From assembly GCF_045062745.1 (NCBI RefSeq), contig NZ_JBJGED010000049.1:1-41901 (forward strand): 41,901 bases of DNA, written 5' to 3'. The stretch is from Paenibacillus_AA sp045062745 (GTDB lineage: Bacteria; Bacillota; Bacilli; Paenibacillales; NBRC-103111). The position numbers and the translations under genes were made by a program. Positions 1-7,495 of this stretch are shown in pieces. The notes under the pieces were generated by a model. The model saw only the letters and a program-made list of their open reading frames with translations. It made no database searches and had not been told where the DNA came from. Position 1 is the stretch's first letter; each line of letters starts with the position of its first letter.

Positions 1-182
1 CAATCGCTAATCGGGGAAAAGCGAAAGCATATGACATGATGGTTTTTGTGTTTGGAGCCTTAATATTAGCACTTGCCTTGATGGGTGTAGATTTAACAGT
101 GGTATTGCTATTGGTTTTTGCCTATCTGTTTACCATTGGATATGGCACTTATTACCGTTTCAAGTACTATAAAGAGATGTAA
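1..182 (+). CDS. small membrane protein, C-terminal fragment
   Basis: An open frame enters from the left edge (codons in phase with position 3) and stops with TAA at 180-182, giving the last 59 residues of a protein. The fragment has two hydrophobic stretches (about VFVFGALILALALMG and VVLLLVFAYLFTIGYG) and a basic tail ending YYRFKYYKEM, so it is an integral membrane protein with a cytoplasmic C-terminus likely. It loosely resembles short two-helix DUF2178/DUF3796-type proteins that follow HTH regulators, but I do not firmly recognise it. It is AT-rich (about 38-40% GC by hand count) with TTA/ATA codons, unlike the strongly GC-rich genes that follow. This may indicate recent acquisition. Confidence 0.7.
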   Translation, partial: IANRGKAKAYDMMVFVFGALILALALMGVDLTVVLLLVFAYLFTIGYGTYYRFKYYKEM

Positions 183-233
183 TAAAATTCATGTACTTTT
201 TTCATGCCATTTTTGAAGCTGCCGGTAAATTAT

Positions 234-266
234 ATTAAAAGAGGACGCCGGAAAATAGCGTCCTCT
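234..266 (-). terminator. intrinsic terminator of rlmCD
   Basis: On the minus strand AGAGGACGC (258-266) pairs with GCGTCCTCT (240-248) across a 9-nt loop, followed by TTTTAATAT. It lies 66 bases past the rlmCD stop. It could also serve the plus-strand gene ending at 182, though the U-rich tail is on the minus side. Confidence 0.8.
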
Positions 267-331
267 CGAATAATCGCAGACCTTGAGTATTTTATTTCGG
301 AATCGTGTAGAATGCTGAAAGCAAAAGACTT

Positions 332-1813
332 CTACGTTTCGATTCGTTGTAGTCCTATTACGCACTCCACATGCGCCGTCCACGGGAACATGTCCACCGG
401 CTGCACCTCGACCGTGCGGTACCCGCCGTCCTCGAGGACCCGCAGGTCGCGGGCGAGCGTCGCCGGATTGCACGAGACGTACACCACGCGCGGCGGGCGC
501 AGCGCATGGATCGTCTCGAGCAACCGGCTGTCGCAGCCCTTGCGGGGCGGGTCCACGACGACGACGTCGCACGCACCGCCTTGCTCCCGCCACGCCGGGA
601 GCACCTCCTCCGCTTTGCCGCAGGCAAAGCGCACATTGCGAATGCCGTTCAGCTCGGCATTCGCACGGGCGTCGTCGACCGCCTCCGGCACGAGCTCGAC
701 GCCATACACCTCGCGCGCATGCGGCGCGAGGAAGAGCGAGATCGTCCCGATGCCGCAGTAGGCATCGACGACGCTCTCGCGGCCGGTCAGCCCGGCATAA
801 CGCAGCGCGGTCGCATACAGCGCCTCGGTCTGCACCGGGTTGACCTGATAGAACGAGCGGGCCGAGATCGCGAAGCGCGTCGTCCCGATCGCATCATAGA
901 GCACCTCGCGCCCCCAGAGGACGCGAGTCGTCTCGCCGAACACCTGCGACGTCCGTTCGGGGTTCACATTCAGGCACAGGCTGACGAGCCCCGGCACCGC
1001 CTCGCGCAGCCGGGCCACCCACTCGGCTTCCCGGGGCAGCGTGTCCCCGTTCAGCACGAGCACGACCATCGTCTCGCCGGTCGCGGCGGCGTGCTTCACC
1101 ACGACGTGGCGCAGCAGCCCCTCGTGTCGTACCGGGTCATACCCGGTCACCCCGAGCTCGCGGGCGATCGCCTTCACGCGGCCGACAGTCGCATCGCTCG
1201 CCTCGTGCTGGAGCAGGCACTGCTCCATCTCGACGATCGTGTGGCTCTCGCGCATGTAGAACCCGCCGACGAGCCCGCCCTCCTGCTCGCCGATCGGCAC
1301 TTGGACCTTGTTGCGGTAGCGCCAAGCGTCCTGCATTCCAAGCGTCGGATGCACAACTACGCCTTGCTCCTCGCCATCCGCCGCCGCAACCCGAAGCTTC
1401 CCGATCCGCTCCAGCTGATCGACGACCATCTGCCGCTTCCAGTGAAGCTGCGCGTCGTAGCTCATATGCTGCAGCTGGCAGCCGCCGCATCGCTCATAGA
1501 TCGGGCAGGCCGGCGCGATCCGGTCCGGACTCGCCTCCAGCACGCGCAGCAGATCGGCGCGCCCATACTGCTTCTTCAGCTCCGACACGCGAACCCGCAC
1601 CCGCTCCCCGGGCAGAGCGCCATGAATAAAAAGGGTATAGCCTTCGACCCGGCCTACCCCTTCTCCTTCATGACTTAGGCCGATCACGTCGGCTTCATAG
1701 ATCCCGTTCAGCTCGACCGGCAGCGTCTCGCGCCACGCGGCGGTCCCGGCCTCGGGCCGACGCCCCAACGAACGACCCGATCCGCGCCGGCCGGTTTCCT
1801 TTCGATTGGCCAC
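332..1813 (-). CDS. rlmCD: 23S rRNA (uracil-C5)-methyltransferase, RlmCD/TrmA family
   Basis: 493 residues. It methylates uracil C5 in 23S rRNA with S-adenosylmethionine; the Bacillus subtilis relative RlmCD (YefA) modifies two positions. A TRAM RNA-binding domain covers about residues 37-96. The iron-sulfur cysteines follow in CPIYERCGGCQ, with a fourth Cys in MEQCLLQH. The C-terminal Rossmann methyltransferase domain has VDAYCGIGTISLFLA for SAM binding, VVDPPRKGCD, and the catalytic cysteine in VSCNPATLARDL. The start is GTG at 1813, with AGGAG nine bases upstream. The N-terminal 30 residues are basic and low-complexity. dgkB lies 47 bases upstream on the same strand, the same pairing as in B. 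subtilis. Family certain; the exact target uracils are inferred from homology. Confidence 0.95.
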   Translation of the reverse strand: MANRKETGRRGSGRSLGRRPEAGTAAWRETLPVELNGIYEADVIGLSHEGEGVGRVEGYTLFIHGALPGERVRVRVSELKKQYGRADLLRVLEASPDRIAPACPIYERCGGCQLQHMSYDAQLHWKRQMVVDQLERIGKLRVAAADGEEQGVVVHPTLGMQDAWRYRNKVQVPIGEQEGGLVGGFYMRESHTIVEMEQCLLQHEASDATVGRVKAIARELGVTGYDPVRHEGLLRHVVVKHAAATGETMVVLVLNGDTLPREAEWVARLREAVPGLVSLCLNVNPERTSQVFGETTRVLWGREVLYDAIGTTRFAISARSFYQVNPVQTEALYATALRYAGLTGRESVVDAYCGIGTISLFLAPHAREVYGVELVPEAVDDARANAELNGIRNVRFACGKAEEVLPAWREQGGACDVVVVDPPRKGCDSRLLETIHALRPPRVVYVSCNPATLARDLRVLEDGGYRTVEVQPVDMFPWTAHVECVIGLQRIET

Positions 1814-1860
1814 AACCCCACACTCCTGACTTTTCCCCGAACTTACCGTTTACCTCCAAC

Positions 1861-2769
1861 TTACCTATAGGAAGACAAGCCATACTCGTCCACATAAATT
1901 TGCAAATGATTCGGCAGCACGGAGAAGACGGATGGCAGCGTGCCGCCCAGCTCCCCGTCCAGATTGATCTGGACATAGTCCGCCGAGGTCACCTCGATCC
2001 GCCGGGTCTTGAAATGGACCACATGCGGGTCATTCAGATGCTCCCCGCGCATCGCGGCGGAGACGATCCGGATGAACTCCGGCAGGTTGCACTTCTTCAG
2101 GATGAACACGTCGAGCAGCCCGTCGTTCAGGCTCGCATCCGGCGCCAGCTTCTCGAACCCGCCGACCGAATTGCTGTTGCAGATCAGGAACATCATGATC
2201 TCTTCCTTCAGCGCAACCTCCTCGGAACGGAAGCTCAGCTCGACCGGACGGAACCGCGGCAGCTTCTCGAGCCCTTTGATATAGTAAGCCATCTGGCCGA
2301 TCATCGTCTTCAGCTTGCTGGGCACCTCATAAGTGAGCTCCGTCATCGAGCCGCCGCCGGCGATATTGATGAAGTAGCGGTGGTTCATCTTCCCCACATC
2401 GATGTAACGGGTGTGCTGCTGCAGAATCAAGTCGCAGGCGAACTCCCAGTTCTTCGGAATCCCGAGTGCCCTGGCAAAATCGTTCGTCGTCCCCATCGGC
2501 AAAATCCCGAGCGCCGGCCGGTTCTGTTTCTCCGCCATGCCATTGATGACCTCGTAGAGCGTGCCGTCTCCTCCGGCCGCGATGATCAGGTCGAAGCCTC
2601 GCTCGACCGCATCGGCCGCCGCCAGCGTAGCATCTCCTTCGCCGATCGTGGCGTGCGTGGACGTCTCGAGTCCGCCCCGCTCCAACCGCTGCAGAATATC
2701 GTGCAGCCGCTTCTTCACCTCTTCCCGGCCCGATGTGGGATTATAGATCAACCTTGCCCGTTTGCCCAT
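1861..2769 (-). CDS. dgkB: diacylglycerol kinase, DgkB family
   Basis: A soluble lipid kinase that phosphorylates diacylglycerol to phosphatidic acid, recycling the diacylglycerol left by lipoteichoic acid synthesis. The DAGK catalytic domain is clear: the N-terminal LIYNPTSG, the nucleotide loop AAGGDGTLYEVINGM, and GTTNDFARALG. The C-terminal half is the usual beta-sandwich of this family (IAGGGSMTELTYEVPS). The frame opens at 2784 (MVVDGM...), but the Met at 2769 is preferred: it begins MGKRARLIYNP as in relatives, and GGTGG stands about 8 bases upstream. Length about 302 residues, usual for the family. It starts 19 bases after the stop of the chelatase gene and is followed by rlmCD, so the three are probably co-transcribed. 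Confidence 0.95.
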   Translation of the reverse strand: MGKRARLIYNPTSGREEVKKRLHDILQRLERGGLETSTHATIGEGDATLAAADAVERGFDLIIAAGGDGTLYEVINGMAEKQNRPALGILPMGTTNDFARALGIPKNWEFACDLILQQHTRYIDVGKMNHRYFINIAGGGSMTELTYEVPSKLKTMIGQMAYYIKGLEKLPRFRPVELSFRSEEVALKEEIMMFLICNSNSVGGFEKLAPDASLNDGLLDVFILKKCNLPEFIRIVSAAMRGEHLNDPHVVHFKTRRIEVTSADYVQINLDGELGGTLPSVFSVLPNHLQIYVDEYGLSSYR

Positions 2770-2787
2770 ACCGTCTACCACCATTCT

Positions 2788-3564
2788 CTATCTAGTTACC
2801 GTGCGCAAGCCATCCGCCAGCTGCCGTTCCATCCAACCCGTGATGAGCGGATGCGGCAGCATCGCCCGCCCGTTGTAGCGATATTCCTGCCCAGTGAGCC
2901 GCTGCGGAATGACTTGTTCGGTAAAATACCCCTCGCTCAAAAACAACGGAGCCACCAGGACTCCCTCCCCGGAGCCGTCTCCCGACAGCCGGGCCAACTG
3001 TTCCGCCGCCTCGTCCGGCAGCAGCATCGCCCCTTCTGCACGAGCGAAGCCTCCAAGCGCCTGCAACCGCCCCGCAATTCGGTCGAGCCCCTGCCGCCAG
3101 CGCTCATGAAACCCTTCCTCCGCGCTCCCGTGCCCGATGACGAGCACCTTCTCCCGCTCCGGCCGGTGCGACAGCGGCTGCAGCTGATCCATCAGCATCC
3201 GGGCCACCGTGTCCGCATCTTCGTCCAACGTCCCTCCGAACCATACACGCGCATCCAGGCGAAAAGGCTCCAATTCGGTCTCCAGGGTCGGCTGATCGCG
3301 CAGCCCGAAAGCGTACTGGATTTCATCCAAGTGGGTGCTGCCAGAGGATACGAAGAGCGGGAGGACGAGCAGCTCCGTAACGCCTTGACGCTCGAGCGAG
3401 TCGATCCCGTCCTGTATAAGCCGCCCTTCTACAATCTCCAGAAACGCCGAGCAGATCGGGACGTCCGAGGGCCGCCGCACAGCCTGGACCGCTTCATCGA
3501 CGAGGCGGACCCAGTGCGGGCTTCTCGACCCGTGGCTAATGACCAGCACTCCTGCTTTTCCCAT
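2788..3564 (-). CDS. sirohydrochlorin chelatase-like protein (CbiX/SirB)
   Basis: 258 residues made of two CbiX-type half domains. Each starts with a GH-like motif: VISHGSRSPHW at about residues 8-18 carries the probable metal-inserting histidine, and VIGHGSAEEGFHERW lies near residue 142. Such proteins insert Co2+ or Fe2+ (SirB) into sirohydrochlorin on the way to cobalamin or siroheme. No other siroheme or cobalamin gene is nearby, so metal and pathway are undetermined. The start has GAGGAGG eight bases upstream. It sits 160 bases downstream of yerC and just ahead of dgkB, without an evident terminator between. Confidence 0.85.
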   Translation of the reverse strand: MGKAGVLVISHGSRSPHWVRLVDEAVQAVRRPSDVPICSAFLEIVEGRLIQDGIDSLERQGVTELLVLPLFVSSGSTHLDEIQYAFGLRDQPTLETELEPFRLDARVWFGGTLDEDADTVARMLMDQLQPLSHRPEREKVLVIGHGSAEEGFHERWRQGLDRIAGRLQALGGFARAEGAMLLPDEAAEQLARLSGDGSGEGVLVAPLFLSEGYFTEQVIPQRLTGQEYRYNGRAMLPHPLITGWMERQLADGLRTVTR

Positions 3565-3724
3565 ACGGACGGCCTCCTCGAATCAATATCTCCATGCTAT
3601 CGAAACGATTAGCCAAAGTCAATTTCTTCCCTTGTTGCGGGCAATGGAAAAAGGGCGGCGGTTCAACCTCAACCCGCACACCCTCGATTATTCATACATA
3701 CACTGTCCTGCCACGAATCTTGGG

Positions 3725-4015
3725 TTAACGGCCCAAGCGGTCCAGCGCCATTTTGTACCCGTCATTCCCATAGTTCAAGCAGCGCTTCACCCGGGAAATC
3801 GTCGCCGTGCTGGCTCCGGTCTCCGCCTCGATCTGGTTGTATGTGCTGCCCTTGCCAAGCATTCTGGCGACCTCCAGCCGCTGCGACAAAGATTCGATCT
3901 CATTCACGGTACACAAGTCATCGAAAAAAATATAGCATTCTTCCACCGTCTTCAACGTGAGAACGGCTTCAAAAAGTTGGTCGATCAATTTATCGTTCAA
4001 TTTTTTCAACTGCAT
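3725..4015 (-). CDS. yerC: YerC/YecD family TrpR-related DNA-binding protein
   Basis: 96 residues from the Met at 4013-4015 (MQLKKLNDKLIDQLFEAV...). This matches the usual roughly 100-residue length of the TrpR/YerC/YecD family and has AGGGG eight bases upstream. The helix-turn-helix is seen in SQRLEVARMLGKGSTYNQIEAETGASTATISRVKRCL, where the recognition helix is ASTATISRVKR. The family is an uncharacterised DNA-binding group related to the tryptophan repressor but lacking the tryptophan site. The frame is open to 4141, but that 42-residue extension (MVFGVETGIIKK...) is not family-like and is better read as leader DNA. Confidence 0.88.
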   Translation of the reverse strand: MQLKKLNDKLIDQLFEAVLTLKTVEECYIFFDDLCTVNEIESLSQRLEVARMLGKGSTYNQIEAETGASTATISRVKRCLNYGNDGYKMALDRLGR

Positions 4016-4112
4016 GTCCTCAGCCCCTACTTGTCGTTTAGAATCCCGGGTCCCCGCAACGGGCTCGCCTGGATTAAGCTTCGAAGGCCCCATCACTTGG
4101 TGAGGTTTCTTA

Positions 4113-4141
4113 ATAATACCTGTTTCGACACCGAAAACCAA
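4113..4141 (-). promoter_or_regulatory. candidate sigma-A promoter of yerC
   Basis: On the minus strand TTGGTT (4136-4141) and TATTAT (4113-4118) are separated by 17 bases, about 100 bases upstream of the chosen yerC start. The -10 is good (5/6) and the -35 weak (3/6 with TTG conserved). It supports the shorter yerC start because the longer frame would begin inside this promoter. Confidence 0.45.
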
Positions 4142-4300
4142 TATCCTTCCTTTACGCGAGTAAAACGTTAAAAGCTCTCTGCGTTAATTCCCTGCAGTAC
4201 CTCTACCGCGCGCAAACCCGCATTTTCCGGGCCCCTCTCCCGAAAAACCGGGCATTCGTCCAATCCAATCATTCGCCTACCACATACAGTATAAATAAAA

Positions 4301-4386
4301 ATCCCCACAAAGTGAAGTAACGCCTTCGACGTAATTTCCTATTACTTTGCGGGGACCCCGGGTGTTTTTATCCCCACAAAGTGAAG
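4301..4386 (+). repeat. three-armed repeat with two mutually exclusive hairpins
   Basis: A 17-base direct repeat (ATCCCCACAAAGTGAAG) occurs at 4301-4317 and 4370-4386. Between them at 4344-4355 is ACTTTGCGGGGA, the reverse complement of TCCCCACAAAGT with one mismatch. The central arm can therefore pair with the left or the right copy but not both. The block lies 35 bases before the YqfQ-like gene and would be in its leader if transcription starts upstream. Function unknown; attenuator, protein-binding site and dispersed repeat are all possible. Confidence 0.7.
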
Positions 4387-4420
4387 CCACTTAACCCGAT
4401 CCCAAAATAACATAAAGGTT

Positions 4421-4951
4421 GTGAGTCAAGTGAATACGAATCGACCGTCCTATATTCCGGATACGGATTCGGCCAGCGGTTACCGCATGTTCCCGAGTCC
4501 CGGACCCGGCGGCTCTCCCTTCGGAGGGTCCATGTACCCCCAGAGTCACTACCCGGCTGTAATCGAGCCTCAGTCCCCTGTGATCAGGCCGCCTGGGGGC
4601 GGGCTGTTCGGCGGAGGCGGGGGCGGTGGAGGTGGCGGCGGAGGGCTCGGCGGAATGCTGAGCAAACTCGGCCTGAACAACTTCAGCTTACAAGACGTAA
4701 AGGCCGTGGTGGACCGTATGGGCGGCATAGAAGGCGTCATGGCGACCGTCAGCAAAGTGCAGAAATTCATGACCTCTGTGAAGCAAATGCAGCCGATGAT
4801 CAAGCTACTTCTCAGCTCCCTGAAGAAATCCGACGACGATGACGACGAACCGGTCAAACGGCGACGCCGCAAGCGCAAAATTCGTTCCCGCCGGCGTACC
4901 TCGAGACCGCTCACCAAGATCGGTCCTAAGAAAAAGCGCCCTCTCCGTTAG
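4421..4951 (+). CDS. YqfQ/VrrA-like protein
   Basis: 176 residues with three clear parts. The N-terminus is rich in Pro, Gly, Ser and Tyr. A glycine tract at about residues 59-77 (GGGLFGGGGGGGG...) follows. Next comes a predicted helical core (MLSKLGLNNFSLQDVKAVVDRMGG...), then an acidic run DDDDDE and a very basic tail (KRRRRKRKIRSRRRTSR). This layout matches the YqfQ-like family of Bacillus, related to B. anthracis VrrA, whose function is not established. Starts possible are GTG 4421, GTG 4430 (AAGG 11 bases upstream, better spaced) and ATG 4487. The glycine tract is GGN-rich and could vary in length by slippage. A terminator follows at 4972. Confidence 0.75.
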   Translation: MSQVNTNRPSYIPDTDSASGYRMFPSPGPGGSPFGGSMYPQSHYPAVIEPQSPVIRPPGGGLFGGGGGGGGGGGGLGGMLSKLGLNNFSLQDVKAVVDRMGGIEGVMATVSKVQKFMTSVKQMQPMIKLLLSSLKKSDDDDDEPVKRRRRKRKIRSRRRTSRPLTKIGPKKKRPLR

Positions 4952-4971
4952 TTCTCCGTGTCGCGGTTCAA

Positions 4972-5016
4972 AAACACGCCTCTCGTTTTCCTGCCGGAAG
5001 ACGATGGGCGTTTTTT
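4972..5016 (+). terminator. intrinsic terminator after the YqfQ-like gene
   Basis: CGCCTCTCG...TTCC pairs with GGAA...CGATGGGCG around a short CTGCC loop, followed by TTTTTT (5011-5016). It lies 20 bases after the stop codon. Confidence 0.75.
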
Positions 5017-5121
5017 GAATCCTCCAACCTCCTGCAATCTTCGTCTCCTCAGACACATATCGGACAATGCCATGCTCATACATATCTAAATGGAAAACAT
5101 TTTTCGAAAGAGGTGTTATGA

Positions 5122-5943
5122 TTGGCTGATGCATTTGTGGCCCGTTCCTTGGAGGAAACCCGATTCTGGTCGCGGATTATGAAAGAGCATTCGTTGTTCC
5201 TGAAGCTGGGCTTCCGCTGCGAGGATACGCAATTGATTCAGGAGGCCAACCAGTTCTTTAAGACCTTCGAGCAAATCGAAGCGCAATCCCATGCCTTTAC
5301 GGAGCAAACCGACCCCGAAACGATCCGCCGCTTCAATACCGACAATCAGGTAGCCGTCACGCACATCTGGGCGTTCAAACGCAAGGTGCTCGGCCTGATC
5401 CTGACTTGTCAGCTCCCCGGGGGCAATAATTTCCCCCTGCTGGTGGACCACGTGAGCCGGGAGGCGAACTATTTTCGGAACCGATTGCACGAGCTGAACA
5501 CGGGCCAATTGGAGCCGCTGCCCGACGCGATTATCGACGAGAATGTGTTCTTCCTCCGGATTATGGCGGACCACGCCAAGTTCATCGGCCATCTGCTCGA
5601 TCCTTCCGAGCGGCTCTTGGTTCAGCAAGCGACAGAGTTCGGGCATGATTTCGACAAATTGGTGTTTCAGGCGATCGATCTGAGCGGGATGCGTCCGCAA
5701 TCCCAAACGGTGCCGCTGCTCGACCAATTCCTGGACCAGAATCGCGTATCGGTCGTGGCGCTGCGGGACTTCAAGAAGACGGCCAAGGAATTGATCGACG
5801 CCTGCCGGATCAAGAGCATCATTCATCCGCTGCTCGCCGACCACGTCTTCCGGGAAGCGGAGCGATTCCTACACATCATCGATATGTTCGAGGCCACCCT
5901 GACCGCCGGGGCGAGCAAAGCCGGGGCAGGCATGAAGAAGTGA
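5122..5943 (+). CDS. DUF2935 family protein (ferritin-like helical bundles)
   Basis: 273 residues, the normal length of this family. It consists of two similar halves, each beginning with a helix of the type EETRFWSRIMKEHSLFL (residues 9-25) and FFLRIMADHAKFIGHLL (about 140-156). The E/H pairs resemble metal ligands of ferritin-like four-helix bundles. Biochemical role is unknown; metal binding is expected from the family. The start is unusual: TTG at 5122, fixed by AAAGAGGTG at 5107-5115 six bases upstream. The ATG at 5119 in another frame meets a stop three codons later. Single-gene unit with a shared terminator downstream. Confidence 0.85.
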   Translation: MADAFVARSLEETRFWSRIMKEHSLFLKLGFRCEDTQLIQEANQFFKTFEQIEAQSHAFTEQTDPETIRRFNTDNQVAVTHIWAFKRKVLGLILTCQLPGGNNFPLLVDHVSREANYFRNRLHELNTGQLEPLPDAIIDENVFFLRIMADHAKFIGHLLDPSERLLVQQATEFGHDFDKLVFQAIDLSGMRPQSQTVPLLDQFLDQNRVSVVALRDFKKTAKELIDACRIKSIIHPLLADHVFREAERFLHIIDMFEATLTAGASKAGAGMKK

Positions 5944-5951
5944 ACATAGAG

Positions 5952-5987
5952 AAAGCCAAGGAACGAGTGTGTTCCTTGGCTTTTTCT
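5952..5987. terminator. bidirectional terminator between DUF2935 gene and gudB
   Basis: GCCAAGGAAC (5955-5964), loop GAGTGT and GTTCCTTGGC (5971-5980) form a perfect 10-bp stem. It is flanked by AAA on the left and TTTTTCTTCTT on the right. The genes converge here (stops at 5943 and 6004), so one hairpin can serve both, with the better U-tract on the plus strand. Confidence 0.88.
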
Positions 5988-6003
5988 TCTTCGGCTTCCC
6001 TCG

Positions 6004-7293
6004 TTACACCCATCCGCGCAGCTTGCTGGCTTCCGCGTACTTTTGCACCCCGACCATATAGGCCGCGAGGCGGGGCGTAATCTGGCGGGACTTCGCCATG
6101 CTGAGCACCTTGTTCACCGCTTCGACCATCTTCGTCTCGAGCTTGCGGTTCACTTCTTCTTCGGTCCAGTAGTACCCTTGATTGTTCTGCACCCACTCGA
6201 AATACGATACGGTGACACCGCCGGCATTCGCCAGCACGTCCGGCACGACCAGGACGCCTCGCTCATGCAGACGCGCGGTCGCCTCCAGCGAGGTCGGACC
6301 GTTCGCGGCTTCGACGATCATCTTCGCCTGAATCCGCTCGACATTGTCCATCGTTATCTGATTCTCGAGCGCCGCCGGGACGAGCACATCGCACGGCAGG
6401 GTGAGGAACTCCTCGTTGCTCAATCGGTTCGTGAACAGATTCGTTACGCTGCCGAACGAATCCCGGCGATCGAGCAGGTTCGGAATGTCGAGACCGTCCT
6501 CATTATAGATGCCGCCGTTCACGTCACTTATGCCGACTACAGTTACGCCCCACTGGTCCAGAATCTCGGCCAGGAAGCTGCCGACGTTGCCGAAGCCTTG
6601 GATGCACACCTTCAGCTCCTTCAGCTGCATGCCTTGCGAGCGAGCCGCTTCGCGGAGGGCCAGGGCTACGCCTAGCGAAGTCGCTTTCTCGCGGCCCTGG
6701 GATCCGCCGAGCACCAACGGCTTGCCGGTGATGAAGCCAGGAGAATCATACTCGCGGATGCGTCCGTACTCGTCGAGCATCCAGGCCATAATTTGCGCGT
6801 TCGTATATACATCCGGTGCCGGAATATCCTTGTTCGGTCCCACGATTTGGCTGATCGCCCGGACATAGCCGCGGGCGAGCCGCTCCACTTCCGCCAGCGA
6901 CATTTGGCGCGGATCGCAGATGATGCCGCCTTTGCCCCCGCCATAAGGCAGGTCAAAGATGCCGCACTTCAATGTCATCCAGATCGAGAGCGCCGCCACT
7001 TCTTCGGCCGTGACATTCGGATGGAACCGTATGCCGCCCTTGGTCGGGCCGACCACATCGGTATGCTGCGCCCGGAATCCGGTGAACACCTTCGTCTTGC
7101 CGTTGTCCATCCGCACGGGGACGCGCACGGTCAGCATGCGGATCGGTTCCTTCAATAGCTCGTAGTAGCTTTCATCGAATCCGAGTCGATCCAACGCGGC
7201 ATGGATGACCTTCTGGGTGGAGGACAACACGTCTTCCGCCAACGGGGGTTGACTAGCGCCGATCACAATCCGTTTGTTTGCACCACTGCTCAT
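6004..7293 (-). CDS. gudB: glutamate dehydrogenase (NAD-type, GudB/RocG family)
   Basis: 429 residues. It oxidatively deaminates glutamate to 2-oxoglutarate and ammonia and is cytosolic and hexameric in relatives. The substrate domain shows KGGIRFHPNVTAEEVAALS and the catalytic-lysine segment DLPYGGGKGGI. The nucleotide domain has CIQGFGNVGSFLAEIL, followed by VPAALENQIT and VEAANGPTS. The start at 7293 (MSSGANKRIVIG) is set by AAAAGGTG five bases upstream; the frame is open to 7347 but that extension lacks a site. The gene has its own promoter, with a palindrome in the spacer at 7381-7409. Whether it is GudB-like or RocG-like cannot be told from the sequence alone. Confidence 0.95.
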   Translation of the reverse strand: MSSGANKRIVIGASQPPLAEDVLSSTQKVIHAALDRLGFDESYYELLKEPIRMLTVRVPVRMDNGKTKVFTGFRAQHTDVVGPTKGGIRFHPNVTAEEVAALSIWMTLKCGIFDLPYGGGKGGIICDPRQMSLAEVERLARGYVRAISQIVGPNKDIPAPDVYTNAQIMAWMLDEYGRIREYDSPGFITGKPLVLGGSQGREKATSLGVALALREAARSQGMQLKELKVCIQGFGNVGSFLAEILDQWGVTVVGISDVNGGIYNEDGLDIPNLLDRRDSFGSVTNLFTNRLSNEEFLTLPCDVLVPAALENQITMDNVERIQAKMIVEAANGPTSLEATARLHERGVLVVPDVLANAGGVTVSYFEWVQNNQGYYWTEEEVNRKLETKMVEAVNKVLSMAKSRQITPRLAAYMVGVQKYAEASKLRGWV

Positions 7294-7347
7294 GTTTTCA
7301 CCTTTTTTCCAAATGATAATTGCAAGCCCGATTGCCTGTGCAGCCAA

Positions 7348-7379
7348 GCAGGACGTGCCGTTACGGCATGTCCTCTGCT
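7348..7379 (-). promoter_or_regulatory. hairpin in the gudB 5' leader
   Basis: AGCAGGACGTGCCG and CGGCATGTCC...TGCT form a stem of at least 10 bp around a TTA loop, with one G-T pair. It falls between the predicted transcription start and the gudB start codon, about 55 bases before the ATG. No U-run follows, so it is not a simple terminator. It could affect mRNA stability or bind a regulator. Confidence 0.5.
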
Positions 7380-7380
7380 A

Positions 7381-7409
7381 ACCATACCTCACATGACATG
7401 TGAAGTCAA
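7381..7409 (-). promoter_or_regulatory. gudB promoter with palindromic operator in the spacer
   Basis: Minus strand TTGACT (7404-7409), 17-base spacer, TATGGT (7381-7386). The spacer contains the perfect palindrome TCACATGTCATGTGA (7389-7403), placed exactly between the two hexamers. This geometry suits a repressor, or a MerR-like activator, acting on the gene. The regulator itself is not identifiable here. Confidence 0.6.
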
Positions 7410-7495
7410 CTCGGTTGGAGACCATTTCCACCTGCAACTAGTGTGTCCGGAAAAACTGCATATTATGGGACTCGCGAGGGAAGCACTTCACGTGT

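Noticed and set aside
371..1678. Long plus-strand open frame opposite rlmCD
   Set aside because: Arginine/histidine-rich translation typical of the reverse strand of a GC-rich gene; no ribosome binding site or family match.
1900..3612. 570-codon plus-strand frame across dgkB and the chelatase gene
   Set aside because: Antisense shadow of two well-supported genes.
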